A DNA stretch of 10,995 nucleotides, taken from positions 1-10,995 of the forward strand of contig WAOU01000052.1 in the NCBI GenBank assembly GCA_015521095.1, in the 5' to 3' direction. The stretch is from Desulfurococcales archaeon (GTDB lineage Archaea > Thermoproteota > Thermoprotei_A > Sulfolobales > Acidilobaceae). Of the stretch, positions 1 to 6,912 are shown piece by piece. A program made the position numbers and the translations under genes. Below the pieces are notes generated by a model, which searched no databases, was not told where the DNA came from, and saw nothing but the letters and a program-made list of their open reading frames with translations. Numbering within the stretch: position 1 is the first letter of the stretch; each line of letters begins with the position of its first letter.

Positions 1-2212
1 CCTGTTGCAGGAGATGCCACTCGGGATCGACGTCGTGAGCGGTCTTAAAGATTTTTCTCAGAGATCTCGGGATCCACTTGAGGTGCTGTATGCTTCCTGT
101 CTCGGCTACTTCTAAGAACACCTCGGGTTCATCCATTTCTCTTTTTGCGAGCTCCTCTAGGAATAATGGATCTACTTCTATGAATTCGCCTACTGCAACC
201 CTCCTTAAGAACGCTAAGGCGAATAAGGGTTCTATACTAGAGCTAGCTCCCGCTATTATGCTTATGGATCCCGTTGGCGCTATACTTAATAGTGCGGCGT
301 TCCGTAATCCGAATTTCATGGCTTCTTCCTTTACCAGGTTCCAGTCGGTCTTGGGCTTTTTCTCTAGTAGATGTAGTAGTTTTTCACTAGGCTGCGAAAG
401 GAATTCTTTTCTTCCCGTCTCTTTGTATACAATCCTAAGATAATCGTCTGGGCTCTGGTATGGAAGTGTTTCATGTAGCCACCTGTATAGTTTTGGATTC
501 CATGCCGGGAAGGGTCCTTTCTCCTTCGATAATTCTATACTTTCCATGTAGGCGTTCCAGGCTATCCATTCCGCTACCGACCATGCAAGTCTTATCGCGT
601 CTGGACTATCATAGGGTATTCCGAGCTTTATCAGGAATCTAGCCCACCCCATGACTCCGAGACCGACTTTTCTAGTGCGTAGGTTTGCATCTCGGATTCT
701 TTGGAGAGGTGGCAGGTTTCTATCGATGACATTGTCTAGTAGCCTTATAGCCAGTCGCACATCCTTTGCTAGGCCCTCCCAATCTATTTCGTCGTCTTTA
801 ACGTATTTTTCAAGATTAATGCTTCCCAGGTTACATGCCTCCCAAGGAAGCAAAGGCTCCTCTCCGCAGGGGTTCGTCGCATTTATTTTTCCGAGGTACC
901 AAGTAGGGTGTCTTCTGTTGATTTCGTCTATGTTAAGGAATCCGGGATCGCCGCTTTCCCAGGCTCCAGTTACGATTTTATCGAATAGATCCTTTGGATC
1001 TATCCATTTTACGATGGCATCTTCTTCCTCCGCAAGAGCTATCGCTTCGTCTATTGTTACTATAAGGGATTCATCAAGGCTTATGCTTCCACCGTTTTTT
1101 TCTAGCTCGTTGATTATTACTTCCTGTACCCAGTCATCGCTAAGATAGTGTCTGGCCCTTGAGATCGCGTAGTATCTTGAGTCGCGTTTGCCTCTTAGGT
1201 CTGTTTTTCTAGGATTAATGAGTGGCCATTGTTCATTGTTTTCGAGTGCTTTAAAGAAGGCATCGTAGAAGCCGACACTGATGTTGAAGTTTTGTAGATG
1301 GGTGTCTTTTAGCTGACCTGTTTTAGCTAGGATGAATTTCTCTATATCGGGATGCCAGACATGCATTATTCCCATGTTTGCTCCTCGTCTCTTTCCTCCT
1401 TGTTTTACTACGTCTGTTGCCACATCAAAGAGTCTCATAAAGCTAAGTGGACCGCTTGAAAGCCCACCGCTACTCGTTACAATATCGTTCTCGGGGCGTA
1501 GCTCTGAAAAGTCAAAACCAGTTCCTCCACCACTCTGATGGATTAGCACCTGTGCTCTGAGAGCGTCCATTATACCTTCTTGATCGGGAGTGGTCATTGC
1601 GTCTCTTACAGGGACAACAAAGCATGCTGAAAGTATCTTGAGCCGTGTACCTGCGTTCATTAACGTGGGACTATTCGGCATGAACCTAAGTGTACTTAGC
1701 AAATCGTAGAATTTCTTTGCATACTTTTCGACTTCTTCGTCTGATTTACCATAGTCTTTTTCTACCTCGGCTAGGTATCTAGCGGTTCTCCAGAAAAGCA
1801 TTTGAGGGGTTTCTCTAAATCTCCAGGTTTCGGGATCCTTTAAAAGATATCTGGCTTCTAGAACTTTCAAAGCATTAAATGAAAGTAGGAGATCTCTCTC
1901 ATCAAACTCGTTCCAGTTACCCTTTCCATAGACATCATTATAGATATGAGCTAGCTCGAATCTCTTCGCGGCCTCAAACCATTTAGGGTTAGTTATGCCT
2001 CTCTCAACCATAATTTTAGCTATTTTGTCCGCTAAGACAGCCGAGTATACTTCTCTCTCCTCTATTGATTTGAGTACCTCGTCCAGTAAATCTAGAGCGT
2101 CTTCTTCTGAAAGCCCCGCTCCTAACACTGCTTTTCTTATCGATGCTCTTAGCTTAGCTAGGCTGAATGGCTCTTTTCTTCCGTCTCTTTTTATTACATT
2201 GGAGGGTATCAT
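1..2212 (-). CDS. nrdJ: Class II (adenosylcobalamin-dependent) ribonucleotide reductase, C-terminus cut by the window edge
   Basis: The enzyme reduces ribonucleotides to deoxyribonucleotides in the cytoplasm and so supplies DNA precursors. 737 codons are visible. Residues about 1-90 form an ATP-cone ([16 protein letters not shown]), the usual allosteric dATP/ATP sensor. The catalytic barrel follows: C197 in SACFV and C460 in [10 protein letters not shown] would be the redox-active pair, and N447, C449 and E451 in NPCGE match the Asn, thiyl-radical Cys and Glu of the active site. [30 protein letters not shown] and [11 protein letters not shown] (P646) are typical of the B12-dependent class. 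The visible part ends at [14 protein letters not shown], so the end of the barrel and any Cys-containing tail lie outside. The ATG at 2212 is the first start after an in-frame TGA two codons upstream. No intein interrupts the visible part. Class II rather than class I is inferred from motif style; the family call is very secure. Confidence 0.95.
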   Translation of the reverse strand, partial: MIPSNVIKRDGRKEPFSLAKLRASIRKAVLGAGLSEEDALDLLDEVLKSIEEREVYSAVLADKIAKIMVERGITNPKWFEAAKRFELAHIYNDVYGKGNWNEFDERDLLLSFNALKVLEARYLLKDPETWRFRETPQMLFWRTARYLAEVEKDYGKSDEEVEKYAKKFYDLLSTLRFMPNSPTLMNAGTRLKILSACFVVPVRDAMTTPDQEGIMDALRAQVLIHQSGGGTGFDFSELRPENDIVTSSGGLSSGPLSFMRLFDVATDVVKQGGKRRGANMGIMHVWHPDIEKFILAKTGQLKDTHLQNFNISVGFYDAFFKALENNEQWPLINPRKTDLRGKRDSRYYAISRARHYLSDDWVQEVIINELEKNGGSISLDESLIVTIDEAIALAEEEDAIVKWIDPKDLFDKIVTGAWESGDPGFLNIDEINRRHPTWYLGKINATNPCGEEPLLPWEACNLGSINLEKYVKDDEIDWEGLAKDVRLAIRLLDNVIDRNLPPLQRIRDANLRTRKVGLGVMGWARFLIKLGIPYDSPDAIRLAWSVAEWIAWNAYMESIELSKEKGPFPAWNPKLYRWLHETLPYQSPDDYLRIVYKETGRKEFLSQPSEKLLHLLEKKPKTDWNLVKEEAMKFGLRNAALLSIAPTGSISIIAGASSSIEPLFALAFLRRVAVGEFIEVDPLFLEELAKREMDEPEVFLEVAETGSIQHLKWIPRSLRKIFKTAHDVDPEWHLLQQ

Positions 2213-2236
2213 GGTTCAGACCCCTTATTGGAATGG

Positions 2237-2245
2237 TGTAAAGAG
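2237..2245 (-). promoter_or_regulatory. Candidate TATA element for nrdJ
   Basis: On the minus strand CTCTTTACA is centred about 28 bases before the nrdJ ATG. That is the usual distance between an archaeal TATA box and the transcription start, so the mRNA would begin at or next to the ATG and be leaderless. Consistent with this, there is no good Shine-Dalgarno site directly upstream of the ATG. The match to a consensus TATA box is only moderate. A second candidate (AAACTTATAC, plus-strand positions 2451-2460) would give a leader of roughly 200 bases. Confidence 0.35.
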
Positions 2246-2248
2246 CAA

Positions 2249-2274
2249 CCTGGCTACTCTTGGTAAACACCAGG
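2249..2274. repeat. Nested inverted repeat upstream of nrdJ, possible operator
   Basis: An inner palindrome TGGT-AAAC-ACCA (2261-2272), extended by one imperfect flanking pair, sits inside an outer pair CCTGG (2249-2253) and CCAGG (2270-2274). It lies just upstream of the candidate nrdJ TATA element, where an archaeal activator or repressor could bind. The half-sites do not match a regulator box that I recognise. The position suggests control of the reductase, but this is inference and a chance palindrome is possible. Confidence 0.3.
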
Positions 2275-2506
2275 TGTCTGCGAAATCAATTGTTGGGTCC
2301 CGGGTTTGATAACGGTTCATGGGTGTTTTGGTGGTTTGTCTGGTTTTGTTTCGAGCTCGTTGTGGGGTTCTACACGGTCACTTGTATTCCATTAACGGTA
2401 ATACCATATCTAATCTAGGTCGTGGCGAGTATTGTGAATAAACTACATAGGTATAAGTTTACTAATAATACAGTTGTTATGGTGGGATATAGGACGGGTC
2501 AATCAG
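2275..2506. other. Long divergent intergenic region without a recognised gene
   Basis: Between nrdJ and the zinc-ribbon gene I see no convincing reading frame, tRNA or C/D-box RNA. The part at 2318-2352 is rich in G and T on the plus strand (A and C on the nrdJ strand). The part from about 2400 onward becomes AT-rich. GTATAAGTTT at 2451-2460 could be a TATA element facing nrdJ. The spacing is large compared with the other gaps in this compact window, so an unrecognised leader or small RNA cannot be excluded. Confidence 0.5.
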
Positions 2507-2518
2507 GAAATATAATTA
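2507..2518 (+). promoter_or_regulatory. Candidate BRE/TATA promoter of the zinc-ribbon gene
   Basis: GAAA followed by TATAATTA, within a very AT-rich stretch (about 2508-2542), resembles an archaeal BRE plus TATA box. Transcription would start about 24-27 bases downstream, near 2537-2543, which is exactly where the open reading frame begins to look coding. A second AT-rich run (TTAAATAATATT at 2531-2542) is an alternative and would place the start near 2560. Confidence 0.45.
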
Positions 2519-2779
2519 ATTAAAATAATATTAAATAATATTGGGGGGAGAGGAGCCTCGGCGAGAAAGAATAAATCATCAAAAGAGAAAAAGAAGACAA
2601 AGAAAACAAGAAAAAGAAAGAAATGGACTCTCGATATAGAGAGTGTATCAAAAGAATTATCATCAATCCTAGTAGAAAGGCTTGGTCTAGACTATGCTGG
2701 AATTGAACCGGAATTTATACGCGATATAGTCGCATCAATAGTACAAGGTATAGCGGAGTCCAGGGCTACAAAGCCCTCT
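2516..2779 (+). other. In-frame upstream coding extension of the zinc-ribbon gene, lacking a standard start codon
   Basis: The frame of the gene below stays open back to a TAA at 2513-2515. From about 2546 it reads like protein: a Lys/Arg/Ser-rich stretch (residues such as KNKSSKEKKKTKKTRKRKKW) followed by an ordinary helical sequence beginning WTLDIESVSKELSSILVERL and running without a break into the ATG at 2780. There is no ATG, GTG or TTG in this frame. The nearest candidates are an in-frame ATT at 2540 or, if the G run at 2543-2548 had one more base, the TTG at 2541. The other two frames are interrupted or look non-coding. The true protein is therefore probably about 260 residues long. 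Confidence 0.65.
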
Positions 2780-3337
2780 ATGGAGAGCCTGTACAAGAAT
2801 ATCTATAGGAACAAGCACTCCTTCTTTAAAGCCATAGCTGCAAAACTTGTCACGCGGGAAAAACTCTCATCCGAACAATTAGAGTTTATCCTTGCCTATG
2901 CACCAGACATAGCCGGCAAGGCTACTCCATATCTTTACAGGGAAGCAAAAAGGATCGGTGCCGATCACATAATTGATTCATTACGATTATTATGGACTAG
3001 ATACGGTAGTCCTACACCGATCGAGTGTCCTCGTTGTGGTTTTAGAGCACTCACACCAGAACTAACATGTATCGTGTGTGGAGCCCAGATCGATGAGAAG
3101 GAACTAAAAGAGTACATTGGTTTTGAAGCATTATTAGAGGATTTTGCGAGAAAAGCGCCGTTAACCGTAATTCAAGAAGTAATCTCGTCCGGCCTAGTTT
3201 TATATGATGGAGAACGAATTATGCCGCTATCTCAGAGATCGAGAGGGTATGCTGTAGAGCTTTATCTTACTCAAAGAGAAAAGGAGATATTGGAGAGAAT
3301 TATGAAGGAAAGACAGGCTCTAGGAGACTACTTCTAA
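2780..3337 (+). CDS. Unrecognised zinc-ribbon protein (conserved part; true start probably upstream near 2540)
   Basis: I do not recognise the family. The frame from the first ATG gives 185 residues. A mainly helical first part (SMESLYKNIYRNKHSFFKAI) precedes a zinc ribbon with C-x2-C-x10-C-x2-C spacing (C83, C86, C97, C100 counted from this ATG; IECPRCGFRAL and LTCIVCGAQI). A second helical segment follows, and the protein ends in a charged region. No membrane segment or signal peptide is visible. The ATG has no ribosome site before it (CCCTCT), and clear coding sequence lies upstream, so this start is probably internal. With the basic N-terminal tail, a nucleic-acid-binding or RNA-polymerase/ribosome-associated role is possible but unproven. 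The stop overlaps the end of the convergent gene by 18 bases. Confidence 0.75.
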   Translation: MESLYKNIYRNKHSFFKAIAAKLVTREKLSSEQLEFILAYAPDIAGKATPYLYREAKRIGADHIIDSLRLLWTRYGSPTPIECPRCGFRALTPELTCIVCGAQIDEKELKEYIGFEALLEDFARKAPLTVIQEVISSGLVLYDGERIMPLSQRSRGYAVELYLTQREKEILERIMKERQALGDYF

Positions 3338-4174
3338 AGAGTTAATTGTTTCCAAATAGGATCTACAATATGAACAAATATCTCCTTTGTCTGAGTATCC
3401 TCCACATAAACGACACGCTTTATTCTTTAATGGTAGTTTTCGTGTTAATAGGGAGATGCTCTTAAACGAGCTAAATTCGAGTTCAGGCCTGCCTACTGCC
3501 ACACTATAGAAAAGCAGTTTGGCGTTCTTTAGATTGGGCCTGCATGGTGTTTTCACTAATGGTATTGTATCTTTATTTAACGCCAAATATGCTGCCAAGA
3601 GTTCTCCTTCTGCACGCTGGGTTCCTGATATGATAGATATAGAATTTAACTGTAGGATAGGTAGGGATTCGCTCAGCAGGAAGGATTGTCCTCTTAACAC
3701 TGCTTCTAGCATGAGTAAGTTTAGATCTGTGTGGGTGAGAGGAAGAACTATTGCTTGTGCTCCGTGTTTTTTAGCTAGTTTTATTGACCAGGCACGATCA
3801 TATCTCCAACAATAAAATGGATCCGTCACATTATGGCTAGGAGGAGCGATGTTGGTTACGTAGAGGTTTTCGCTCGGCTTATAGTCTCTGAGTTGTTCGT
3901 AGAAATATTGAGGAACTGCTATGATTGTTTCTACATTGTATTCTGATTCTATTCTGGGAACGAATTTAGAGAGTATCAGTGAATGGATCGGGTTAGTGAA
4001 AGTTATTGGGAGTAGGATTTTTGAGTTTGGTTCTAGCTTCTTTGTGGATGCTAGGGATCGGTGTATTGTTTTCTCTAGTGTTCTTGAGAGGCATTTTTCG
4101 CAGAGATAGTCTCCGCTGTATCTACGATAGTATACTGCAGGTCTTTTCTTGCATACTGTGCATGTTCTGTGCAT
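3320..4174 (-). CDS. TtuA/Ncs6-like tRNA 2-thiolation family paralogue with a degenerate PP-loop (Ncs2/CTU2-like)
   Basis: The 284-residue protein has the TtuA/Ncs6/CTU1 layout. An N-terminal zinc finger holds C5, C8, C25 and C28 with the family phrase AVYYRRYSGDYLC. A Rossmann-type ATP-pyrophosphatase region follows, and a C-terminal zinc finger holds C254, C257, C267 and C270 (CRLCGGYSDKGDICSYC). Active family members transfer sulfur to tRNA uridines after adenylating the base. Here the SGGKDS PP-loop expected after strand 1 (ILLPI, about 53-57) is replaced by TFTNPIHS. The GHNxDD motif is replaced by LTHTDLN (about 146-152). Of three iron-sulfur cysteines known in TtuA, C122 and C211 seem kept and the third is Tyr125. 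This looks like a folded but non-catalytic paralogue, perhaps a partner of a true TtuA, as Ncs2 is for Ncs6. A reading as an ordinary active enzyme is unlikely. The ATG at 4174 has a GAGGG nine bases upstream and a TATA-like TATCTATAAC (4207-4216). Confidence 0.8.
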   Translation of the reverse strand: MHRTCTVCKKRPAVYYRRYSGDYLCEKCLSRTLEKTIHRSLASTKKLEPNSKILLPITFTNPIHSLILSKFVPRIESEYNVETIIAVPQYFYEQLRDYKPSENLYVTNIAPPSHNVTDPFYCWRYDRAWSIKLAKKHGAQAIVLPLTHTDLNLLMLEAVLRGQSFLLSESLPILQLNSISIISGTQRAEGELLAAYLALNKDTIPLVKTPCRPNLKNAKLLFYSVAVGRPELEFSSFKSISLLTRKLPLKNKACRLCGGYSDKGDICSYCRSYLETINSLEVVS

Positions 4175-4270
4175 ATTCCGTGGCCCTCTGCCTGTAGGTA
4201 TAGGCGGTTATAGATAGTATTGTGTTTTTCATTTTCTGTGTGAGGATTCTGGATAACAGTCTGGGATATG

Positions 4271-4284
4271 GAAAAGTTTTTATA
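4271..4284 (+). promoter_or_regulatory. Strong BRE/TATA promoter of the thermosome gene
   Basis: GAAAAG directly followed by TTTTTATA is a near-ideal archaeal BRE plus TATA box. The predicted transcription start lies about 25 bases on, near 4305-4310, leaving a leader of about 35-40 bases before the ATG at 4345. The strength fits a chaperonin, one of the most abundant proteins of hyperthermophiles. I see no heat-shock operator that I can name. Confidence 0.7.
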
Positions 4285-4333
4285 GAAGTAATCTGACAAT
4301 AGTATTCTGGAGTCTAAAATAAAAAGGTATCAC

Positions 4334-4339
4334 AGGTGA
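4334..4339 (+). promoter_or_regulatory. Ribosome binding site that decides the thermosome start
   Basis: AGGTGA ends five bases before the ATG at 4345 and matches the archaeal anti-Shine-Dalgarno complement GGAGGTGAT. The in-frame GTG at 4336 is part of this site itself, so the ATG is the likely start. Confidence 0.7.
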
Positions 4340-4344
4340 GAACA

Positions 4345-6012
4345 ATGGCAGTAGGACCAGGCGTGCCGGTTCTAATACTGAAAGAGGGCACGCAGAGGAC
4401 ATATGGCAGAGACGCTCTCCGCTCAAACATCCTAGCAGCTAAGGTACTCGCCGAGCTTCTCAAGACCAGCCTAGGCCCCAGAGGCCTCGACAAGATGCTT
4501 GTAGATGCATTCGGAGATATCGTAGTGACAAACGACGGAGCAACAATCGTAAAAGAAATGGAAGTACAACACCCGGCAGCTAAACTACTCGTAGAGGTAG
4601 CAAAAGCCCAGGATAGCGAGGTAGGAGACGGAACAACAAGCGTAGTAGTACTTTCGGGAACAATGCTAGAGAAAGCCGAGAAACTCCTAGACGAGAGCAT
4701 TCACCCAACCATTATAATGAGCGGATACATCAAGGCCCTACACAAGGCCCTAGAGATACTCGACCAAATCGCCGAACCAATCAATGTCGAAGACGACAAT
4801 GTCCTAAGAAGAATAGTAGAAACCACACTCTCAAGCAAAATCGTAGGACACGGACCCGAGAAAGAAAAAATCATAGAAATGGTAATCGAAGCCATAAAGA
4901 CAATTGCTGAGAAACAGCCCGACGGAACATACAAGGTAGACCTCGACAATGTAAAGATAGAGAAAAAGAAGGGAGGAAGCCTCCTCGACTCCAAGCTAGT
5001 CAGAGGAGTAGTTATTGACAAGGAAGTAGTTCATCCAGGAATGCCTAGGAGAGTAGAGAATGCAAAGATCCTAGTCCTAGATGCACCACTCGAGATACAG
5101 AAACCAGACCTAACAACAAAGATAAGAGTAACAGACATAGACCAACTAGACAAGTTCCTCGAAGAAGAGACAAAGCTCCTCAAAGAAATGGTCGACAAGA
5201 TCGTGAGCGTTGGTGCTAATGTTGTTGTGACTCAGAAGGGTATTGATGAGGTTGCGCAGCATTTCCTTGCTAAGAGGGGTATTCTTGCTGTTAGGAGGGT
5301 TAAGAGGAGTGATATTGAGAAGATTGCTAAGGCCACAGGAGCAAAAATAATAACAAGCCTAAGAGACCTCAAAGAAGACTATCTAGGCTATGCTGAGCTT
5401 GTTGAGGAGAGAAAAGTCGGAGAAGACAAAATGATATTCATCGAAGGAGCAAAGAACCCCAAGAGCGTAACAATACTCCTCAGAGGAGCCAACGACATGC
5501 TCCTAGACGAGGCCGAGAGAAACGTACTAGACGCACTTCACAGCCTAAGGAACATACTCAGAGAGCCTAAGATCGTAGGCGGCGGAGGAGCAGTAGAAAT
5601 AGAGCTAGCTGAGAGGCTAAGAGACTTTGCTAGAACCGTAGGCGGTAAGGAACAAATGGCTATTGAGGCATATGCAGAGGCTCTAGAAGTAATACCCACA
5701 GTACTAGCAGAGAGTGCAGGCATGGACGCACTAGACACACTACTACAGCTAAAAGCAATGCACAACCAGGGCCACAAGTTCGCAGGAATAAACGTGATTG
5801 AAGGCAAAGTAGAAGAAGACATGACAAAGATAAATGTATACGAGCCAATAATAGTAAAGAAGCAAGTAATAAAGAGCGCTAGCGAAGCAGCAATAAGCCT
5901 GCTAAAGATCGACGACGTAATAGCGGCTGCGCCTCCAAAGAAAGAGAGCAAAGGTAAAGGCGAGGAAGAAGAGGAAGAAGGATCAGGTCCAGGATCCTTC
6001 AACTTCGACTAA
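4345..6012 (+). CDS. Thermosome subunit (group II chaperonin)
   Basis: The subunit builds the double-ring, ATP-driven chaperonin that refolds proteins in the archaeal cytoplasm. The 555 residues are of full family length. The equatorial ATP site shows [10 protein letters not shown] (43-52), NDGATI (63-68) and [10 protein letters not shown] (94-103). The apical and lid region spans about 210-370, and the second equatorial half begins around [14 protein letters not shown]. The tail is acidic (six Glu in a row) and ends [10 protein letters not shown] rather than in a Gly/Met-rich tail. The ATG was chosen because AGGTGA lies five bases upstream; a GTG at 4336 would add three residues. Codon use is strongly A- and C-ended, as expected for high expression, except at 5206-5331, where 25 of 42 codons end in T and none in A. 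Archaea usually carry one to three paralogues, and which one this is cannot be told here. Confidence 0.97.
   Translation: MAVGPGVPVLILKEGTQRTYGRDALRSNILAAKVLAELLKTSLGPRGLDKMLVDAFGDIVVTNDGATIVKEMEVQHPAAKLLVEVAKAQDSEVGDGTTSVVVLSGTMLEKAEKLLDESIHPTIIMSGYIKALHKALEILDQIAEPINVEDDNVLRRIVETTLSSKIVGHGPEKEKIIEMVIEAIKTIAEKQPDGTYKVDLDNVKIEKKKGGSLLDSKLVRGVVIDKEVVHPGMPRRVENAKILVLDAPLEIQKPDLTTKIRVTDIDQLDKFLEEETKLLKEMVDKIVSVGANVVVTQKGIDEVAQHFLAKRGILAVRRVKRSDIEKIAKATGAKIITSLRDLKEDYLGYAELVEERKVGEDKMIFIEGAKNPKSVTILLRGANDMLLDEAERNVLDALHSLRNILREPKIVGGGGAVEIELAERLRDFARTVGGKEQMAIEAYAEALEVIPTVLAESAGMDALDTLLQLKAMHNQGHKFAGINVIEGKVEEDMTKINVYEPIIVKKQVIKSASEAAISLLKIDDVIAAAPPKKESKGKGEEEEEEGSGPGSFNFD
5206..5331 (+). other. 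Codon-usage patch inside the thermosome apical domain, probable gene-conversion tract
   Basis: Residues 288-329 ([16 protein letters not shown] onward to EKIAK) are coded by 42 codons, of which 25 end in T and none in A. In the 42 codons immediately upstream only one ends in T. Both borders are sharp. The protein sequence is normal for the family. A short second patch (GCT GAG CTT GTT GAG GAG, near 5392-5409) follows. Conversion from a paralogue with other codon habits is the simplest explanation. Confidence 0.75.
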
Positions 6013-6030
6013 CCTGTTTAAAGCACCTAA

Positions 6031-6037
6031 TTTTTCT
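6031..6037 (+). terminator. T-rich terminator after the thermosome gene
   Basis: TTTTTCTT begins about 19 bases after the thermosome stop. Archaeal transcription commonly ends at such T runs without a hairpin. The gap of 87 bases separates two convergent genes. No equally good T run is seen for the minus-strand gene. Confidence 0.5.
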
Positions 6038-6099
6038 TGATCTCCCACTAAGACAATTCTCCTTATTGCAAGAAATTAATTTAAACTTAATAAAGTGGA

Positions 6100-6522
6100 T
6101 TAGTCTTGACTACTCAAAAGTACGACTGCTATCATAGCGAATATGATTCCAGCTATCTGTTTATATGATAAATTTTCTCCTAGCACAATGTATGAAAGCA
6201 CAACTGTTATGGCAGGATATAGGCTTGTGAGAGGTATGACTATTGAGGCTTTACCGCCCCACTGCAAGGACCATATCAAGAATATATAGCCTAGAGTACC
6301 TGCTAGCCCCGCTGCTAGTCCAACTACTATAGACTTTGTATCTAATACAGATAGATGAGAGAGCCCTTTTGTAAATATGATAGTTATCATTACTAAGAGT
6401 ATTGCTGTATTAGTCACTAGGTATACTGTGTACCACTCGGCTCTTACAGATATCTTTTTTAGGAGTATCCCCCATACTCCCCATAATAACAGTGTCAATA
6501 TCGCTGCTAAAGCCCACTTCAT
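6100..6522 (-). CDS. Half-size EamA/DMT-family membrane transporter-like protein
   Basis: The 140-residue protein is nearly all membrane segments, at about 2-21, 32-50, 64-84, 92-114 and 119-136. The C-terminal part (PLTSLYPAITVVLSYIVLGE, then KQIAGIIFAMIAVVLL) is the recognisable signature of the EamA domain (PF00892) of drug/metabolite exporters. Most family members carry two such repeats and ten helices; this one has a single repeat, so it would have to work as a dimer, as small multidrug-resistance proteins do. The substrate cannot be told. The ATG at 6522 has GGTGG six bases upstream; the GTG at 6531 overlaps that site and would add three residues. The gene is divergent from rpoK and convergent with the thermosome. 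Confidence 0.8.
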   Translation of the reverse strand: MKWALAAILTLLLWGVWGILLKKISVRAEWYTVYLVTNTAILLVMITIIFTKGLSHLSVLDTKSIVVGLAAGLAGTLGYIFLIWSLQWGGKASIVIPLTSLYPAITVVLSYIVLGENLSYKQIAGIIFAMIAVVLLSSQD

Positions 6523-6592
6523 TTTAACCACCGTTAACGATCCAATTATCCGTCTTAGACTTATTACCCCGAAATAACCATTGCGTGTTTGT
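6523..6592. promoter_or_regulatory. Short divergent promoter region between the EamA gene and rpoK
   Basis: About 80 bases separate the two start codons. ACTTATTACC (6558-6567) is the most TATA-like element. On the plus strand it would give a transcription start near 6588, just before rpoK. Read on the minus strand as GTAATAAGT it would give a start near 6536, just before the EamA gene. One element may thus serve both directions, or the real boxes may be less obvious; neither is a strong consensus. Confidence 0.35.
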
Positions 6593-6602
6593 GGGAGAGG
6601 GA
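6593..6602 (+). promoter_or_regulatory. Ribosome binding site of rpoK
   Basis: GGGAGAGGGA lies immediately before the ATG at 6604, giving GGGAG at a suitable spacing. The upstream in-frame TTG at 6589 precedes this purine-rich site and is the less likely start. Confidence 0.6.
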
Positions 6603-6603
6603 G

Positions 6604-6912
6604 ATGGCAGAAGAATTCTACAGCGCCTATCCAAGAATAAGCGAGAAGGTCAAGATAGGCCCACCCTATCTGACCAAGTATGAGAGAGCTCGAATAATAG
6701 GCATAAGAGCCTTCCAGCTAGGATTCGGCGTGCCTCCATTGGTTCCACCAGAAGTCGTAGGCTCGACGGATCCTCTAGATATTGCGAGGTATGAGGTCGA
6801 CAATGGAATACTACCGCTCTCAGTCTATAGATATATTCCCGGAGGACCAGCACAGGCAATACCGCTTAAGACCCTATTAGAGTTCGGGAGGGAAATTGGC
6901 TACAGATACTAG
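6604..6912 (+). CDS. rpoK: DNA-directed RNA polymerase subunit K (Rpo6, Rpb6 homologue)
   Basis: This small subunit clamps onto the largest RNA polymerase subunit and helps assemble and stabilise the enzyme. The family core is plain: TKYERARIIGIRAFQL (24-39), then TDPLDIARYEV (55-65) and LPLSVYRYIPGG (70-81), as in archaeal Rpo6, eukaryotic Rpb6 and bacterial omega. The 102 residues are close to the usual archaeal length of about 60-100. The ATG at 6604 is preferred because of the GGGAG run before it; a TTG at 6589 would add five residues. The gene is first in a plus-strand cluster, and its last 17 bases overlap the start of the protease gene. Confidence 0.95.
   Translation: MAEEFYSAYPRISEKVKIGPPYLTKYERARIIGIRAFQLGFGVPPLVPPEVVGSTDPLDIARYEVDNGILPLSVYRYIPGGPAQAIPLKTLLEFGREIGYRY
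6886..6891 (+). promoter_or_regulatory. Ribosome binding site inside rpoK that supports a TTG start for the protease gene
   Basis: GGGAGG lies four bases before the TTG at 6896, within the rpoK coding sequence. The next in-frame start, ATG at 6920, has no such site. The overlap and this site argue for translational coupling of the two genes. Confidence 0.65.

Noticed and set aside
1..2212. An intein in the ribonucleotide reductase, as known in some archaea
   Set aside because: The conserved blocks around the catalytic cysteines and APTGSIS follow each other at normal spacing, without an insertion; only the unseen C-terminus remains open.
78..2309. Several open frames on the plus strand opposite nrdJ
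   Set aside because: They are Ser/Leu-rich mirror translations of the reductase codons, have no domain resemblance, and lie wholly opposite (or at the edge of) a clear conserved gene.
2213..2515. A cobalamin riboswitch or tRNA upstream of the B12-dependent reductase
   Set aside because: I found no cobalamin-riboswitch core or tRNA clover-leaf; the only structure seen is the short inverted repeat.
4075..4299. A 74-codon minus-strand frame across the start of the TtuA-like gene
   Set aside because: It overlaps the conserved N-terminal zinc finger in another frame and crosses the thermosome promoter; the sequence resembles no protein.
5538..6002. A 154-codon minus-strand frame opposite the end of the thermosome gene
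   Set aside because: Its Ser/Pro-rich composition comes from the antisense of the Glu- and Gly-rich chaperonin tail; no start signal or domain is seen.
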